Positions 23,271-36,026 of a DNA stretch of 64,000 nt are shown piece after piece (position 1 is the first letter of the stretch; the number at the start of each line of letters is the position of its first letter). The notes beneath the pieces were generated by a model. It was not told where the DNA came from, did not search any database, and saw only the letters and a program-made list of their open reading frames with translations. The position numbers were made by a program, and so were the translations under genes. The stretch is from Rutidosis leptorrhynchoides. Taxonomy: Eukaryota; Streptophyta; Magnoliopsida; Asterales; Asteraceae. The DNA lies in the NCBI RefSeq assembly GCF_046630445.1, contig NC_092333.1:187281001-187345000 (forward strand), given 5' to 3'.

Positions 23271-24125
23271 CGTTGTTATTGTTGTCGTCATTATTATTAT
23301 TATCTAATAATTATTAATATTATTATTATCGTTATTAAAATAAGTATTATCATTAAAAATTGTTATTGTTATTATTATTACTATCGTTATTATCACTAAG
23401 GTTATTATTAATATTATCATTATTATTATTAGTATTATTATAATAATAATAATTATTATTATTATTATTATTATCATTATAATAATTATTAGTATTATCA
23501 TTAGTATTATTATAATTGTTATTATTATTAGTATCATTATCATTAAAACTAATATTAGTATCATCTAATTATTATGATTACTATTATTATCATTATTATG
23601 AATGCGATATAAAAGAGGACTAAAAGCTATTAAACAAGTCGATTAAGAAATAATGAGTATAAGTATCATGATTTAGTTAAAAATGTTGTTAAGATTATGA
23701 TTTAGATAAAAATATCGTTTTCATTATTTTTTATCATTAAAAGTATCGTTATTATTAAAAATTATCATTTTTATTAAAAATTATCATTTCTATTAATATT
23801 ATTATCATTATCATTAATTATTAATTACATTAATATTATTACTAATATTATCATCAATATCATTATAGTATTATCATTATTACTAAAAGTTATTAAAAAA
23901 TATTATTATAGTTATCTTTATTATACAACTTATTATTATTATTATTATCATTAATAATATTATGATATTAATATTACTACAAATAAAATGACTATCAGTA
24001 TTATCAAAAATTATTATTATCATTAGCGAATATAATTATTATTATTACTAATATGATTATTATTAATATTATTATTAAAAAATAATACAACTCTACATTC
24101 ATTATTATTATTAATATTATTTTAT
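22893..24125. repeat. (ATT)n-rich low-complexity region
   Basis: Runs of TTA/ATT with ATC, GTT and AAT variants. The purest stretch is about 23212-23270. It lies downstream of the solo-LTR TATA box, so it would be part of the transcribed R/U5. It gives Ile-rich spurious frames. Confidence 0.9.
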
Positions 24126-25491
24126 CAAATAAATATTAAATATATAAAAATATAATTACTACATATAATCTAACTATATTAATATTACATATCACTATAT
24201 TTTATCATTAAAATGATATTAATCGAGCTATATACAAATTTCATCAATTATTATATAAAAATATATTTCTATCATATATAAAGTTTTATTTCTAATATAT
24301 TATTAAGAGCGATAAATATTATATCATTAAACTACTTTAATAAATATTTACTATAAAAATATTAATAAATGCACTACGAAAATAAATATTAACTACTTAA
24401 AATGTGTAGAATAAATATAAGATATTTAATTATTAATATAACATATAATTCATTAGATTTAACAAGTATATTAATAATATTAATATATACAAACTTGTTA
24501 TATGTTTTAATATATATATATATAACTGATATAAGTTCGTGAATCCGAGGCCAACCCTGCACTTTTTCAGTGTCGTCATATATGTACTTGCTATGAAATA
24601 CAGTATCGTGAGTTTCATTTGCTCCCTTTTTAATTGCTTTTGCAATATATATTTTTAGGCTGAGAATACATGCGTTGCTTTTATAAATGTTTGACGAAAT
24701 AGACACAAGTATTTAAAAACATTCTACGATTAGATTATTATACCGGATATCACCCCTTTTTGCTTGGTAACCTAAGAATTAGTGAATGCCACTAATTGAC
24801 GCGAATCCTAAAGATAGATCTATTGGGCCTAATAAACCCCATCCAGGTTATGGATGCTTTAGTACTTCGACTTTTATATTATACAGATGAGTGTTCCTAT
24901 ATATTTAGGGATATTCTAGATGCATTTTGTTAATTTCGGTTACCAGGAGTTCAATAGTATGAATTATTTTTATACAGATGAGTGTTCATGTATGATAATT
25001 TTTAAAGAAGAGTATTCCTGCAGGTTATATATGAAAATAAAATCTTGTGGTTTATTAAAAGTATTGAAATGATTGTTTATGATAAACCTATGAACTCACC
25101 AACCTTTTGTTTGACACTTTTAAGCATGTTTATTCTCAGGTATTAAAGAAATCTTCCGCTGTGCATTTGCTCATTTATAAGATATTACTTGGAGTCATTC
25201 ATGGCATATTTCAAAAGACGTTACATTCAAGTCATTCAAGTTCAAAAAGATTGTTATTAAATAAATGACAGATTAGTCATTTATAACTTGGGAAACATAG
25301 TTGTATCATTGGTATAAAGTGGATGTATTTTGAAATGGTGTGCATACCTATTAACTTTCATTGAAATGAAAGTTTTTCTTTTAAAATGAATGCAATGTTT
25401 ACAAAACGTATCATATAGAGGTCAATACCTCGCAATGAAATCAACTACTGTGAATTGTTTATAATCGATATGAACGGGTCCTTTCAAATTA

Positions 25492-26935
25492 CACAGACCT
25501 ACTTATCTCTAGACTCTCAGAGTTCTTGTTGAGTAGTGAAAAGTATGTCACTTGGTTGTATAAGTGAAAGGTAACTATACCTCAGAGGTTATCCTTAGTA
25601 AAGCACTAGGTTTATTAGTGAGTTGAGTTCTAATCCTAACCCTCGTTATTAGTTTAGTTAACTGAATAACAACATGCCGTGTTGATTGAACACTGATTAC
25701 AAACGGAAGGAGTCCGTCTGGTTAAGTTGACAAAACCTTAAATGAAAACTAACAACCATTTCATCATACTAATGAGATCATACCAAATCAGACATTACAC
25801 AACATTACAATTGATATATTGAAAGTAAAGCAGATAGAAACCTAGCAGATACCTAGACAGTTGTTATGATTTAATCCTAAGGCAACAATCAAACAAGAAC
25901 ATGCAATAGGTTTGGATCATACAGTTAAGGCACTAGCTAGACCTTTACAGCTCCTAAGCGGTCACCTTGGAACAGTCAATAGGCATACTAGGCCATTCAT
26001 GTCTCAATTCCTAAGTTTCGTGTCCTAAAAGCGCATTAGATGCCTCTCGGGAACTCCGACCATACCGAGTTCATAGAATCTTCAGATACAGTATAACCAG
26101 GGGTCTTAATCCTATGAAGTAGCTAAGTTCATATAAGTAGACAAGTCCTGATCACAACCTTAAGATGCTAGCATACAAATCTATCAGACTCACAAGTTCA
26201 GCATAACAATGGTAACCGTACTAATTTAACATAACTACGGTAACCCAAACTTCTATCATGGCAACATACAGATTAATTAAGCTAACATGGTAATATCGGA
26301 ACGCATTATTAAACATAATAGGTAAGAATACATATTTAATACAAAAGACAAGCATTTCGGATAAAAACCTGAAAACGCTGAAGAAATCTGCCCGAGATCG
26401 CAGGGACCCGCCGGGATATCCTCCGAAAAATAAAAGCTAAGCTAGCTACTACTAAAAACTAACTAAAAACTTGAAAATATAAAATAAATTTCAAATTGGG
26501 TGTGTGTTGAAATGGATGGAAAGAGCCCTTTAAATAGACTTGAATTTTGCTAGCAAACGGCTGGCAGGCCGTTTGGCAGGCCGTTTGGCAGGCCGTTTAC
26601 TGTGCCCGTTTGATCAGATCTGCCGTTTGATGTACCTGTTTATTTTGTCTGTGTGGCAGGCCATTTACCATACAGGCAAGCCATTTGGCACTCTGTTTGG
26701 AAGGCCTGGTTAGCTGAAATCACTGGATCGTAACTTGATTACTTGTCTTTCACCGTTTTCGCTCTAGATTCTTCGTTTTAGCTCCGTTTTACTTGAATCT
26801 TTTTGCATCGCCTTAGTAATTACTTAATCTACAAACTTAACCGACAAAGCGATTATTTTTACGATAAAGTTTGGAACTTTTATGGATTTAGGGCCTAATA
26901 TCGGGGGTAAAAATGTGACTTTTTGGCCGATATCA
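25492..26935 (-). repeat. E7 LTR, right part
   Basis: Ends ...GGCCGATATCA at 26935, so on the minus strand the LTR starts TGATATCGGCC directly after a purine tract. TATA-like CTATTTAAAG (minus) at 26528-26537. A 12-bp direct repeat lies just upstream of it. A single palindrome-like CCCGAGATCGCAGGG is at 26391-26405. No genes. Confidence 0.6.
26563..26598. repeat. Three perfect 12-bp repeats near the E7 TATA box
   Basis: GGCAGGCCGTTT occurs three times head to tail, with decayed versions (GGCAGGCCATTT, GGCAAGCCATTT, TGCCGTTT) on to about 26710. It lies about 25-180 bp upstream of the TATA-like box on the minus strand. Confidence 0.85.
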
Positions 26936-27594
26936 AATACACCACACTTAGCTTTGCTTGTCCTCAAGCAAAAAGTGGGAATATAATGTTTTTTCTAATA
27001 GATTCTTCCTCGCCCACCCGTGGATCCTTTTATTATGCCTTCATCAGAAGTTGTCACATCTTTCGAAAGTATTAGAGAAAGTTTCGAACTTCGATGATCT
27101 TAGTCGCTAGATTTCAATCGCGTCCATAGTGAAAAAGGCGTACTTTCCAACTCTCAGATGTAGAGTATACATGACCAGGCTTCTCACTAGCGGATCACTC
27201 ATATCACTCAAGTGTTTAGGGTGCCCTAATCTAGTTGTATTGTCGCTCAGAAGCCAGTCGTGTAACAGTTCTTATCATAGGCTTGGTAAAGCATCGATAT
27301 CTCCACCGGTTAAGTAAAGACGGCACTAATCTTCTCCCTAGGCATTCTTTCAAGAGGAAGACGGGTTATAGGGTTGGTTGAGAAATTATGGAATGGTGAA
27401 AGGTATCTAGTCTCTTTTTATTTAACGAGAGAATTGATAGATTTCAATTTTTCTGATTATTCATTTTGGATACAGAATGGCTTAAATTCCGTAAGAGTTT
27501 CTTCGGAAGATGCGGATTTTTCTAAGACTTTGTCTAGAATTTTTCCCGGCTCTTCTGGCAATTCTTCTTTGAGCAACTTCTCGGGTTTTTCTTG
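26936..27594 (-). other. E7 internal DNA next to the 3' LTR: purine tract and hairpin
   Basis: Minus-strand AAGTGTGGTGTATT (26936-26949) abuts the LTR as the priming purine tract. TTTGCTTGAGGACAAGCAAA (26953-26972) can form a hairpin and matches the motif at the same place in E2. The rest is unrecognised and continues at 38960 after the E3 insertion. Confidence 0.6.
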
Positions 27595-30522
27595 TGTCAT
27601 AACCCGTCCTTAACCATAAGAACGTGTTAGATAACGTATGATTTCATTGCGAGGTATTGACCTCTATATGCGACATTTTTTTAAAGAAAAACTGCATATA
27701 TTATACATTACAAACCATGATCCTTATTTTTGATACAAGCTTTGGACAAAATAAAGATGATTATCGTTTAGCGATAATCTTCGACTTACAAACTTTACAA
27801 ATGATAATAACAACCCGATTTCTAGCATATTTTACAACATAAGTTCTTGGATATGCAGTCTTATTTTTGACACAAATATGCGTACGCAAGATCCTGCTTA
27901 GATTCAACATGATGCAGCGGAAGCTTCTAATTATCACCTGAGAATAGACATGTTTAAAACGTCAACATAAAGTTGGTGAGATATAGGTTTAATGCCGGCA
28001 GCGATATAAATATAGACCACAAGATTTCATATATAAACATTTTAATAAAAATATTCTAAGTGGTTGAGCACTTGGTAACCATACTTAACATTTAATCACG
28101 TCGCATATTCCCTTTATTATGAAATCTTACTACACCGTACCAAGTGTAGTCACGAAACGAAGTACTGTGCAACCGTTGAACACTGGTCGTCCAGTCCGGT
28201 TGGGGTTGTCAGGCCCGATAGATCTATCAACAGGATTCGCGTTTACAATACCGCTGTAAATAACAGTTACCAAGCTACAGGGAAGTATGCCAGTGGTACA
28301 ACTCAACGTAGAATATATTTTTCAGTTACTTGTGTCCATATCGTAAAACATAAAATACATGTATTCTCATCCCGAAATATTTAGAGTTTAAAAGTGGGAC
28401 TATATACTCACTGTTGTCTTGAAGATATATATAATTTGACTTGGTCTCCGGTTGATATCACGAACCTATCCATATATAATATATCAATACCTTTTCTTTT
28501 TAAACAAACGTCACATATATATACTTGTTATACTTTTAATACTTTGAATAATTCCTTAGTCCGTAGTTAGCAGTTCGTTGTTAGTAATTCAATTTTAATG
28601 GTTCATTTTTAGATGTTTAATATACCCGCAATGAAATAAATAAAACCCCCTAACGAAATAAATAAAACCCCATCGTATATGTATTGGTCGAGATTAATCT
28701 TGACCCACGGTACCGGTGTTGTCAAATGACGTGTTGCGTACATAAAGTACCGGTGTTGTCAAATGACGTGTTGCGTACAAACATGGGATCTTATGATTAA
28801 TCTTCTCGTGTTGTTTGCGGGTGATCCTGAACCATATAAAATTGAATTATAAGTACATATATATAAAATATCATGTTATCTTAGAAATATGTGATTTTAT
28901 TTAATTTTTCCCAATTAATCCCGAAGTTAAACAAGTCTTAGATATCCGATCTCGTTTTGGTCATAGTTTCTTCGTTACAACTCCGTTTTCGTTGATTCAA
29001 CTTGTCACTTCCTTGGATCGAGTCCCTCTTTAAGACTATGAACTGTAAATACCTTAGTTTGTATTCGAAATCACAGGTCATAGGTCAAACTTTAGTGAAA
29101 CTTATGAAGTTAATCATTTTCCATCATGTAAACAACCTTAAATGATTATTTTTCTAAAAATACTTATACTTTGAGTTAAATCATGAAATTTTTATGTGTT
29201 ATCATATTCATAGTAAAAATCATTTTTCCAGAAAATAAACCTCCAATTCAAAGTTTAAGATGGTTTTTAATTATCCAACCCAAAACAGCCCCTGGTTGCA
29301 CTCCGACGTCGTAAATTCAGTTTTTAAGGTGTTCTTTGAAAAAACAAGTTATACCTTGTTAAATTAGCATATATTTATGATATATTACAGGTCTTGAAGT
29401 ATTTTAAAAGTTAAGTTAGAAGGATCTATTTAGTTTGCAAACAAGTTTGAAAACATTCAAACTATGTTCTTGTTGTTAAAATTTTATACCACAAAATAAG
29501 ATAGCTATATATATATGAATCGAATAAGGTTATGAACATAGATTCTACCTCAAGTTCCTTGGACAAGGTTGCTGTAAAAGAGGAGTAAAAAGCTAGAACC
29601 AAAAGGGTGATGGAATTGGATGAAAGATTGGAAGTAAGTTTGTGTTCTTGAAAGGATTTCTTGGAGTGTTTTTGTATGGTTTTCTTATGGTGATTAAGTA
29701 AGGTTTTTGAAGCTAAATGATGGGGAAAATGCTTGGAGATGATCAAGTATGAAGTTAAGAGTATTTTGAGAGAGAAATGGAAGTGTAAGTATGAGAAAAT
29801 GGGGTGAAGAAATGGTGTGCATGCATAAAAACGTTTTTAGGTTATAAAGGAAAAAAAAGATACCTAACTTTGTTTTCTTGCTAAATAATTCATGCTACTT
29901 GACAAATGGTTGGTTCCACATGTTTCTTAATCATTTAAGGCTGCTAAGGAGCAGATTTTTATTGGTATATACCAATAGTAAATACATCTAGAAGCTGCGT
30001 ATGATACGGGTACATATACTCTAGGTATACGTATAGAAATCTTTGAGGAAACGGAACGAGGATTCAAATATAGCTATCTTTTGTAAATATACTTATATTG
30101 TTTTATGTATGTAAGCCCTTTAAAAGTGATAAAATACATATCTATACGATGCATGTATAAGTAATATAGGTTATAAGTATTTACGTCGAAAAACATTACG
30201 TATAGTTATCGTTTTGAAAACTTAAGTTAGTAGTTTTAAAATATACTTATAACTTATTGTTATTAATACAAAATGAGATATTAAAACATTCTTAGATCAT
30301 GTTAAATATGTATATATACATATATATACACAAACGTATAATTATCATATGTTATATAGTTCGTGATATCATCGGTCAAACTAGACGGTCAAACGTTGTG
30401 TAAACTCTTTTCGGAAATATAAATCTCGACAATTTGGATTGCTTATCATGTTGGTAAGGTTTAATTTATGTAAATATTAATCTTATAAGTATAGAACGAT
30501 CGAAAAAGTGCGGGTCGTTACA
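27595..30522 (-). repeat. 3' LTR of E3 (2928 bp)
   Basis: TATA box on the minus strand near 29842-29849 (CTTTATAA). Two 32-bp direct repeats (28710-28741 and 28747-28778), each containing TGACGTG and starting and ending GTAC, lie in the transcribed part. The 94-codon open frame at 29462-29746 also occurs in the other LTR but only because the LTRs are near identical. Confidence 0.95.
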
Positions 30523-30533
30523 TTACCTCCCCG
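30523..30533 (-). other. Polypurine tract (E3)
   Basis: Minus strand CGGGGAGGTAA directly abutting the LTR start TGTAACGACC. Usual for chromoviruses. Confidence 0.85.
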
Positions 30534-30569
30534 TTAAATAAATTTCGTCCCGAAATTTTAAAATTGTAC

Positions 30570-32360
30570 CTATTTTGTGTTATCGAGAAACAAGTGTGGA
30601 TACTTTTGTTTCATCTGATCCTCTCGTTCCCAAGTAAACTCAGGACCTCTTCGAGCATTCCAACGAACCTTAACGATCGGTATGTTGCTCTGCTTGAGCT
30701 GTTTAACTTCACGGTCCATGATTTCGATTGGTTCTTCGATGAATTGTAGTTTCTCATCGACATGGATTTCTTCAAGAGGAATGGTGAGATCTTCCTTTGC
30801 AAGACACTTCTTAAGGTTCGAGACGTGAAAGGTATTATGTACTCCGGCGAGTTGTTGCGGTAACTCGAGTCGATAAGCTACCGGTCCAATGCGTTCAATA
30901 ATCTTGAACGGGCCTACGTACCTTGGGTTCAGTTTACCCCTTTTGCCGAAACGTATTACACCTTTCCATGGTGACACTTTTAACATAACCATGTCACCGA
31001 TCTGAAACTCTAATGGTTTCCTTCGAACATCGGCGTAGCTCTTTTGGCGACTACGGGCTGTTTTCAATTTCTCCTTGATTTGTACAATCTTCTCAGTCGT
31101 TTCGTGTATGATCTCGGGACCCGTTAATTGTCGATCTCCTACTTCATTCCAACAGATAGGAGAACTACACTTCCTTCCATACAATACTTCGAATGGCGCA
31201 GCTCCAATGCTCGCATGATAACTATTATTATACGAGAATTCTGCTAACGGTAGATATTTATCCCATCCGTTTCCAAAATCGATCACACATGCCCTGAGCA
31301 TGTCTTCAAGAGTCTGAATTGTTCTTTCACTCTGCCCGTCGGTTTGCGGATGATATGCGGTACTCATATCCAAACGAGTTCCTAGTGCCTCCTGTAGTGA
31401 TTGCCAGAACTTTGAGGTAAATCTACTATCATGATCAGATATAATGGAAATAGGTATTCCATGCCTTGAAACTATTTCCTTTATATATAATCGTAATAAT
31501 TTCTCCATTCTATCCGTTTCCTTTATAGGCAAGAAATGTGCAGATTTGGTAAGACGATCAACAATTACCCAAATAGTGTCGTATCCCCAGGCAGTCTTTG
31601 GTAACTTCGTGATGAAATCCATGGTAATACCGTCCCATTTCCATTCTGGGATTTCTGGTTGTTGAAGTAATCCTGACGGCTTTTGGTGTTCTGCTTTGAC
31701 TTTGGAACAAGTTAAACACTCCCCAACATATGTTGCAACGTCTGTCTTTAAATTAGGCCACCAATAATGCGTCTTAAGATCTTGATACATCTTTCCAACT
31801 CCAGGATGTATCGAGTATCTTGTCTTATGTGCCTCATTCAATATCAACTTCCTTAATCCACCCAACTTCGGTACCCAAATACGGTTTGCAAAATATCGAA
31901 TTCCGTCTTCCCGTATAACGAGTTGCTTCTCATACTTCTTCATTATTTCATTTCTTATGTTTTCTTTAGTAAGTGCTTCTCGTTGAACTTCTTTGATTTG
32001 TGAGTTGAGATTCATGCGAATTTTTATGTTCATCGCTCGTACTCGAATTGGTTCTCGTTCCTTTCTGCTTAGAGCATCGGCCACCACGTTCGCCTTCCCG
32101 GGATGATAACGAATTTCACAATCATAGTCGTTTATCAGCTCGACCCACCTACGTTGCCTCATGTTCAGCTGTTTTTGATCAAAAATATGTTGAAGGCTTT
32201 TATGATCAGTAAACACAGTGCATTTAACCCCATACAAGTAGTGTCTCCATATCTTCAATGCAAACACGACTGCTCCCAGTTCTAGATCATGCGTCGTATA
32301 ATTCCGCTCGTGAATCTTTAATTGTCGGGATGCGTATGCAATAACTTTCTTCCGTTGCAT
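30570..32360 (-). CDS. pol: RNase H (C-terminal part), integrase and chromodomain-like tail (E3)
   Basis: 596 codons. RNase H acidic residues are E28, D52 and D95 (HDLELGA, FTDHKS, VVADALS); the first Asp lies in the upstream frame. Integrase: zinc finger H178, H185, C215, C218; catalytic D248, D309 and E345, with 35 residues between the last two as expected. The C-terminal [16 protein letters not shown] stretch is followed by a chromodomain-like end (about 528-590, [10 protein letters not shown] ... [11 protein letters not shown]), which marks chromoviruses and is thought to guide integration to particular chromatin. The ATG here is not a true start; a 1-base deletion near 32365 separates it from the 32318-34999 frame, which it overlaps. 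Confidence 0.92.
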   Translation of the reverse strand: MQRKKVIAYASRQLKIHERNYTTHDLELGAVVFALKIWRHYLYGVKCTVFTDHKSLQHIFDQKQLNMRQRRWVELINDYDCEIRYHPGKANVVADALSRKEREPIRVRAMNIKIRMNLNSQIKEVQREALTKENIRNEIMKKYEKQLVIREDGIRYFANRIWVPKLGGLRKLILNEAHKTRYSIHPGVGKMYQDLKTHYWWPNLKTDVATYVGECLTCSKVKAEHQKPSGLLQQPEIPEWKWDGITMDFITKLPKTAWGYDTIWVIVDRLTKSAHFLPIKETDRMEKLLRLYIKEIVSRHGIPISIISDHDSRFTSKFWQSLQEALGTRLDMSTAYHPQTDGQSERTIQTLEDMLRACVIDFGNGWDKYLPLAEFSYNNSYHASIGAAPFEVLYGRKCSSPICWNEVGDRQLTGPEIIHETTEKIVQIKEKLKTARSRQKSYADVRRKPLEFQIGDMVMLKVSPWKGVIRFGKRGKLNPRYVGPFKIIERIGPVAYRLELPQQLAGVHNTFHVSNLKKCLAKEDLTIPLEEIHVDEKLQFIEEPIEIMDREVKQLKQSNIPIVKVRWNARRGPEFTWEREDQMKQKYPHLFLDNTK

Positions 32361-34999
32361 AAGAACGGACCAAAACCTTGTCGCGAAGCGTCACAATATA
32401 TTTCAAAATCATCGTTCCCTTCTGGTAACGATAAAATAGGCGCCGTAGTCAACTTCTTTTTCAGTAATTGAAATGCACTCTCCTGCTCAGAAGTCCATTC
32501 ATATTTCTTCCCTTTTTGCGTTAACGCTGTCAACGGCTTAGCTATTCGGGAAAAATCTTGAATAAACCTTCTATAATAACCGGCTAAACCCAAAAATTGG
32601 CGTATCTGCATTGGTGTCTTAGGAGTCTCCCATTTTTCAATGGCTTCAATTTTTGCTGGATCAACCTGAATTCCTTTGCTACTAACAACGTGGCCAAGAA
32701 ATTGCACTTCTTTCAACCAGAAAGCACATTTAGAAAATTTAGCATATAGCTGTTCTTTTCTCAACAACTCTAATATCAACCTTAAATGCTGCTCATGCTC
32801 TTGCTCACTCTTGGAATAGATAAGAATATCATCAATGAAAACGATAACAAACTTATCTAAATATGGACTACAAACTCGATTCATGAGGTCCATGAATACA
32901 GCTGGCGCATTCGTCAATCCAAACGGCATGACCAAAAATTTGTAATGACCGTAGCGTGTCCGAAAAGCAGTTTTCGGTATATCTTCTTCTTTGACACGTA
33001 ATTGATGATAGCCCGATCTTAGGTCAATTTTCGAGTACACACATGATCCTTGGAGTTGATCAAATAAGTCGTCAATTCTCGGTAGTGGATACCGATTCTT
33101 GATAGTTAACTTATTTAATTCACGATAATCTATACACATTCGGAAAGATCCGTCTTTCTTCTTGACGAATAAAATTGGAGCTCCCCACGGTGAAGTACTT
33201 GGTCGTATGAATCCACGATCCAGTAATTCTTTTAACTGACTCTGAAGTTCTTTTAACTTGGACGGTGCAAGTCTATATGGAGCACGGGCAACCGGTGCAG
33301 CTCCTGGTACAAGATCTATTTGAAATTCTACAGATCTAAATGGAGGTAATCCCGGCAACTCTTCCGGAAATACTTCAGGAAAATCTCTTGCCACAGGCAC
33401 GTCATTGATGCACTTCTCTTTTTCTTTCTTTTCGACTTTATTAACATGTGCTAAGATAGCATAGCACCCTTTCTTCAAGCACTTTTGAGCTTTCAAATAA
33501 CTAATGAGTTTTAGCTTTGATTTACCCTTCTCTCCATAAATCATTACTGGCGTTTTATCCTTACGAGGAATGCGAATTGCCTTCTTGGCGCACACAACTT
33601 CAGCTCCTATTTTGGACATCCAGTCCATGCCGATTATTACATCAAAACTTCCTAATTCTACGGGTATCAAATCAATCTTAAATGTTTCTCCGGCTAAATT
33701 TATTTTACAATCACGGCAAATTTTATCGGCTTTAATTAGTTTACCATTAGCTAACTCAATCATGTACTTAGCATCTAGAGGTAATGATGAACAATTCAAT
33801 TTAGCGTGAAAGTCTCTACACACGTAACTTCTATCAGCACCAGTATCAAATATAATAGATGCGGATAAGTTATTAATGGTAAACGTACCCGTAACAAGCT
33901 CCGGGTCTTCACATGCCTCTCTAGCATTAATAACAAATGCTCTCCCACGTGTAGGTCCGATATTCTTCTCTGGATTCGGGCACTGGCTCTTATAGTGACC
34001 TTGTTTTCCACACCCAAAACAAGTAATGGTAGCCAAAGCAGTTCTATTTGCATTGGTGGCAGGAGTCTTGGTACCATTTGTATTTGTAACGAGAGCCCTA
34101 CAATCTTCAGCAAGATGACCCTTTCGATTACATTTGTTGCATACCACATTACAGTAACCAGAGTGATGTTTGTGGCATCGGTTGCATAAAGGATTTTGTC
34201 CTTTATAACCAAAGCTTAAACCACTACCCGCACCTTGCGTGTTTTCTTGTTTCTTAAAAGATTGTTGTTGGTTACCTCGATCATAATTTCCATTCCACTT
34301 TCTTTTGTTACCTGATACCTTCACATCAGTATTGGATACTTTCTTATCCATGATGACCTGATCCATTAGCTCGTTTGCCATGGTTATAGCTTCATGAATT
34401 GTCTTAGGTTTCGATGCTGTAACATTTGCCTTGACCTTTTTGGGCAAACCATCTTTGTACATTTCAATCTTCCGTTCTTCGGTTGGAACCAATTCAGGAC
34501 ATAGCAAAACTAATTCCATGAATCGCTGATTGTAGTTGGTGATTTCAGTACCAATAACCTTCAGACTTCGTAACTCATCTTCCAACTTCCTAACCTCGTT
34601 CCTTGGACAATATTCGTTGATTAACATTGTTTTGAATTCTTCCCACGGAGTATCATAAGCTACATCTCCTCCTACAGCCTTCACATAATTTTTCCACCAC
34701 GTGAGTGCACTATCTTGTAAAGTGCACGATGCATACTTGGTCATGTCCTTTTCAACACAACCACTGATTTTAAACACAGTCTCCATCTTTTCTATCCACC
34801 GGGTTAAACCGATCGGTCCATCTGTTCCACTGAATGATGAGGGCTTGCAAGCTTGAAAAGTTTTGTAAGTGCACCCCACACGAGGATTTGGGTTAACTGC
34901 AGCACCTCTTGCAGCCTCGACCCATAACATTCTGTCGTTCACTCGCTGATTGATGAGTTCCTGGATTTCTTGTTCCGTCATTCGGTTCAATCGCGCCAT
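32318..34999 (-). CDS. gag-pol: Gag, protease, reverse transcriptase (E3)
   Basis: 893 codons from [10 protein letters not shown]. Gag is about residues 40-220 ([22 protein letters not shown]). Two zinc knuckles are C287-C290-H295-C300 and C327-C330-H335-C340, with an extra Cys/His-rich segment at 272-284. Protease active site is DTG at 385-387, with the conserved IIGMDWM near 456-461. RT: catalytic D659 ([10 protein letters not shown]) and D723-D724 in FIDD, with [10 protein letters not shown] before and [11 protein letters not shown] after. RNase H begins with [12 protein letters not shown], then a single missing base sends the frame to a stop at 32318. Gag, protease and RT are fused in one frame, as in many plant chromoviruses. 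The only visible lesion is the frameshift. Confidence 0.95.
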   Translation of the reverse strand: MARLNRMTEQEIQELINQRVNDRMLWVEAARGAAVNPNPRVGCTYKTFQACKPSSFSGTDGPIGLTRWIEKMETVFKISGCVEKDMTKYASCTLQDSALTWWKNYVKAVGGDVAYDTPWEEFKTMLINEYCPRNEVRKLEDELRSLKVIGTEITNYNQRFMELVLLCPELVPTEERKIEMYKDGLPKKVKANVTASKPKTIHEAITMANELMDQVIMDKKVSNTDVKVSGNKRKWNGNYDRGNQQQSFKKQENTQGAGSGLSFGYKGQNPLCNRCHKHHSGYCNVVCNKCNRKGHLAEDCRALVTNTNGTKTPATNANRTALATITCFGCGKQGHYKSQCPNPEKNIGPTRGRAFVINAREACEDPELVTGTFTINNLSASIIFDTGADRSYVCRDFHAKLNCSSLPLDAKYMIELANGKLIKADKICRDCKINLAGETFKIDLIPVELGSFDVIIGMDWMSKIGAEVVCAKKAIRIPRKDKTPVMIYGEKGKSKLKLISYLKAQKCLKKGCYAILAHVNKVEKKEKEKCINDVPVARDFPEVFPEELPGLPPFRSVEFQIDLVPGAAPVARAPYRLAPSKLKELQSQLKELLDRGFIRPSTSPWGAPILFVKKKDGSFRMCIDYRELNKLTIKNRYPLPRIDDLFDQLQGSCVYSKIDLRSGYHQLRVKEEDIPKTAFRTRYGHYKFLVMPFGLTNAPAVFMDLMNRVCSPYLDKFVIVFIDDILIYSKSEQEHEQHLRLILELLRKEQLYAKFSKCAFWLKEVQFLGHVVSSKGIQVDPAKIEAIEKWETPKTPMQIRQFLGLAGYYRRFIQDFSRIAKPLTALTQKGKKYEWTSEQESAFQLLKKKLTTAPILSLPEGNDDFEIYCDASRQGFGPFLCNGRKLLHTHPDN

Positions 35000-35367
35000 A
35001 TTCTTCTATAAGAATGAAAAGAAAATAATTATTCACATGGAATATTATAGATGTAGTGTATATTTACAGTACATTATAGCTTATTAATAATATGAACCAG
35101 GTATTATTATAAAAGCCTTTTCTTCTTATTAGCGTTTTATAATTATATCTAGGGTAGTACCTACCCGTTAATGTCCATACTTAATAGCTTAGTACAGAAT
35201 CAATTACTACCATCTAAATAATACTTAACCATGGAAAATTATTGCATTTCACACTTCACTATTTTACATATGCTTATCTTACATCGAACATTAAACAAAC
35301 CACACTAATAATATTACACAAAACATTATATGATCCCATGGTTTAATACGGCAGCGCATCGTTTGGT

Positions 35368-35838
35368 CTATTTTCTAGGACGTTTAGGTTCAAAGAATCG
35401 CTTAACGCTTATCCTGGCTGTCTGCCTATATTTTGGCTGTGGGACTAAAGAACTGGATGCCGGGATAGAACGAATAGGAATAGCGGGAATAGGGGTGGTA
35501 GTGTCTAGTGGAGTTGGTGCCACATCATCCTTACTAAACTCGGGATTTGAATTTTCTAATTCATTAGCCTTTCGTTTCTTTCCTAGTTCGAACTCGTCTT
35601 TTGTAATTTCCTGTATTTCTTCCTCGGGTTCACTTTCCTCCTCGGGTTCACTTTCCTCCTCGGGTTCACTTTCCTCCTCGGGTTCACTTTCCGGGTTCTC
35701 TATAGTCGGTTCATCCGGAATTTGTGAGTCTTCCCCAAAGATATTATTTTCGTCATCGGATAGGTTAATGACTGGAACACCATCTGAAGATTCTGGTTCG
35801 GAGTCGCTGAACGTGATGATAAGTTTTGAGCCCGACAT
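35368..35838 (-). CDS. Acidic accessory ORF between primer site and gag (E3)
   Basis: 156 codons, intact. The N-terminus (LIITFSDSEPESSDG) is acidic. A tandem repeat of ESEPEE units coded by near-identical 18-bp repeats occupies the middle. The C-terminus is basic (KRFFEPKRPRK), resembling a nuclear localisation signal. It lies about 180 bp downstream of the primer site and about 370 bp upstream of gag. A frame starting SNPIILTVSDTESE, also followed by Glu/Pro/Ser repeats, lies in the same place in E4. I recognise no family. Nuclear targeting or chromatin contact would suit the composition but is inference. Confidence 0.6.
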   Translation of the reverse strand: MSGSKLIITFSDSEPESSDGVPVINLSDDENNIFGEDSQIPDEPTIENPESEPEEESEPEEESEPEEESEPEEEIQEITKDEFELGKKRKANELENSNPEFSKDDVAPTPLDTTTPIPAIPIRSIPASSSLVPQPKYRQTARISVKRFFEPKRPRK

Positions 35839-36012
35839 CTATCACACAACAACTAACCCATTAGTACTACATAATATTTACATATAAATTTTAACCAACA
35901 ATGATAAGCAATGGTTTTTAAATCAAACCCGGTCAAAGTCCAGACTTACTAATGTATCCTAACGACTTATCAGTTAGACACACTAATGCAAACCTGGTTC
36001 GCTAAGACCACC

Positions 36013-36024
36013 GCTCTGATACCA
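36013..36024 (-). other. Primer binding site, initiator-Met type (E3)
   Basis: Minus strand TGGTATCAGAGC, 2 bp after the LTR end at 36027. It is the standard plant Ty3/Gypsy chromovirus site. Confidence 0.93.
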
Positions 36025-36026
36025 CA

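Noticed and set aside
23304-23564. Ile-rich minus-strand frame
   Set aside because: Product of the ATT-rich tract; no other support.
27129-27317. 62-codon plus-strand frame in E7
   Set aside because: Isolated short frame in non-coding E7 DNA on the strand opposite to the element; no recognisable domain.
29462-29746. 94-codon frame found in both E3 LTRs
   Set aside because: Both copies survive because the LTRs are nearly identical and young. No motif and no independent evidence of coding.
32318-32360. Programmed frameshift between the two E3 pol frames
   Set aside because: The break falls inside the RNase H domain and removes one base relative to related elements; a functional shift would lie between domains. 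A simple mutation or read error is more likely.
35330-35887. 185-codon plus-strand Ser/Gly-rich frame
   Set aside because: Antisense of the acidic accessory ORF; its repeats are the complement of the Glu-coding units.
36013-36024. tRNA gene fragments at the primer sites
   Set aside because: Only 12-17 bp complementary to tRNA 3' ends, located at LTR borders as expected for primer binding sites.
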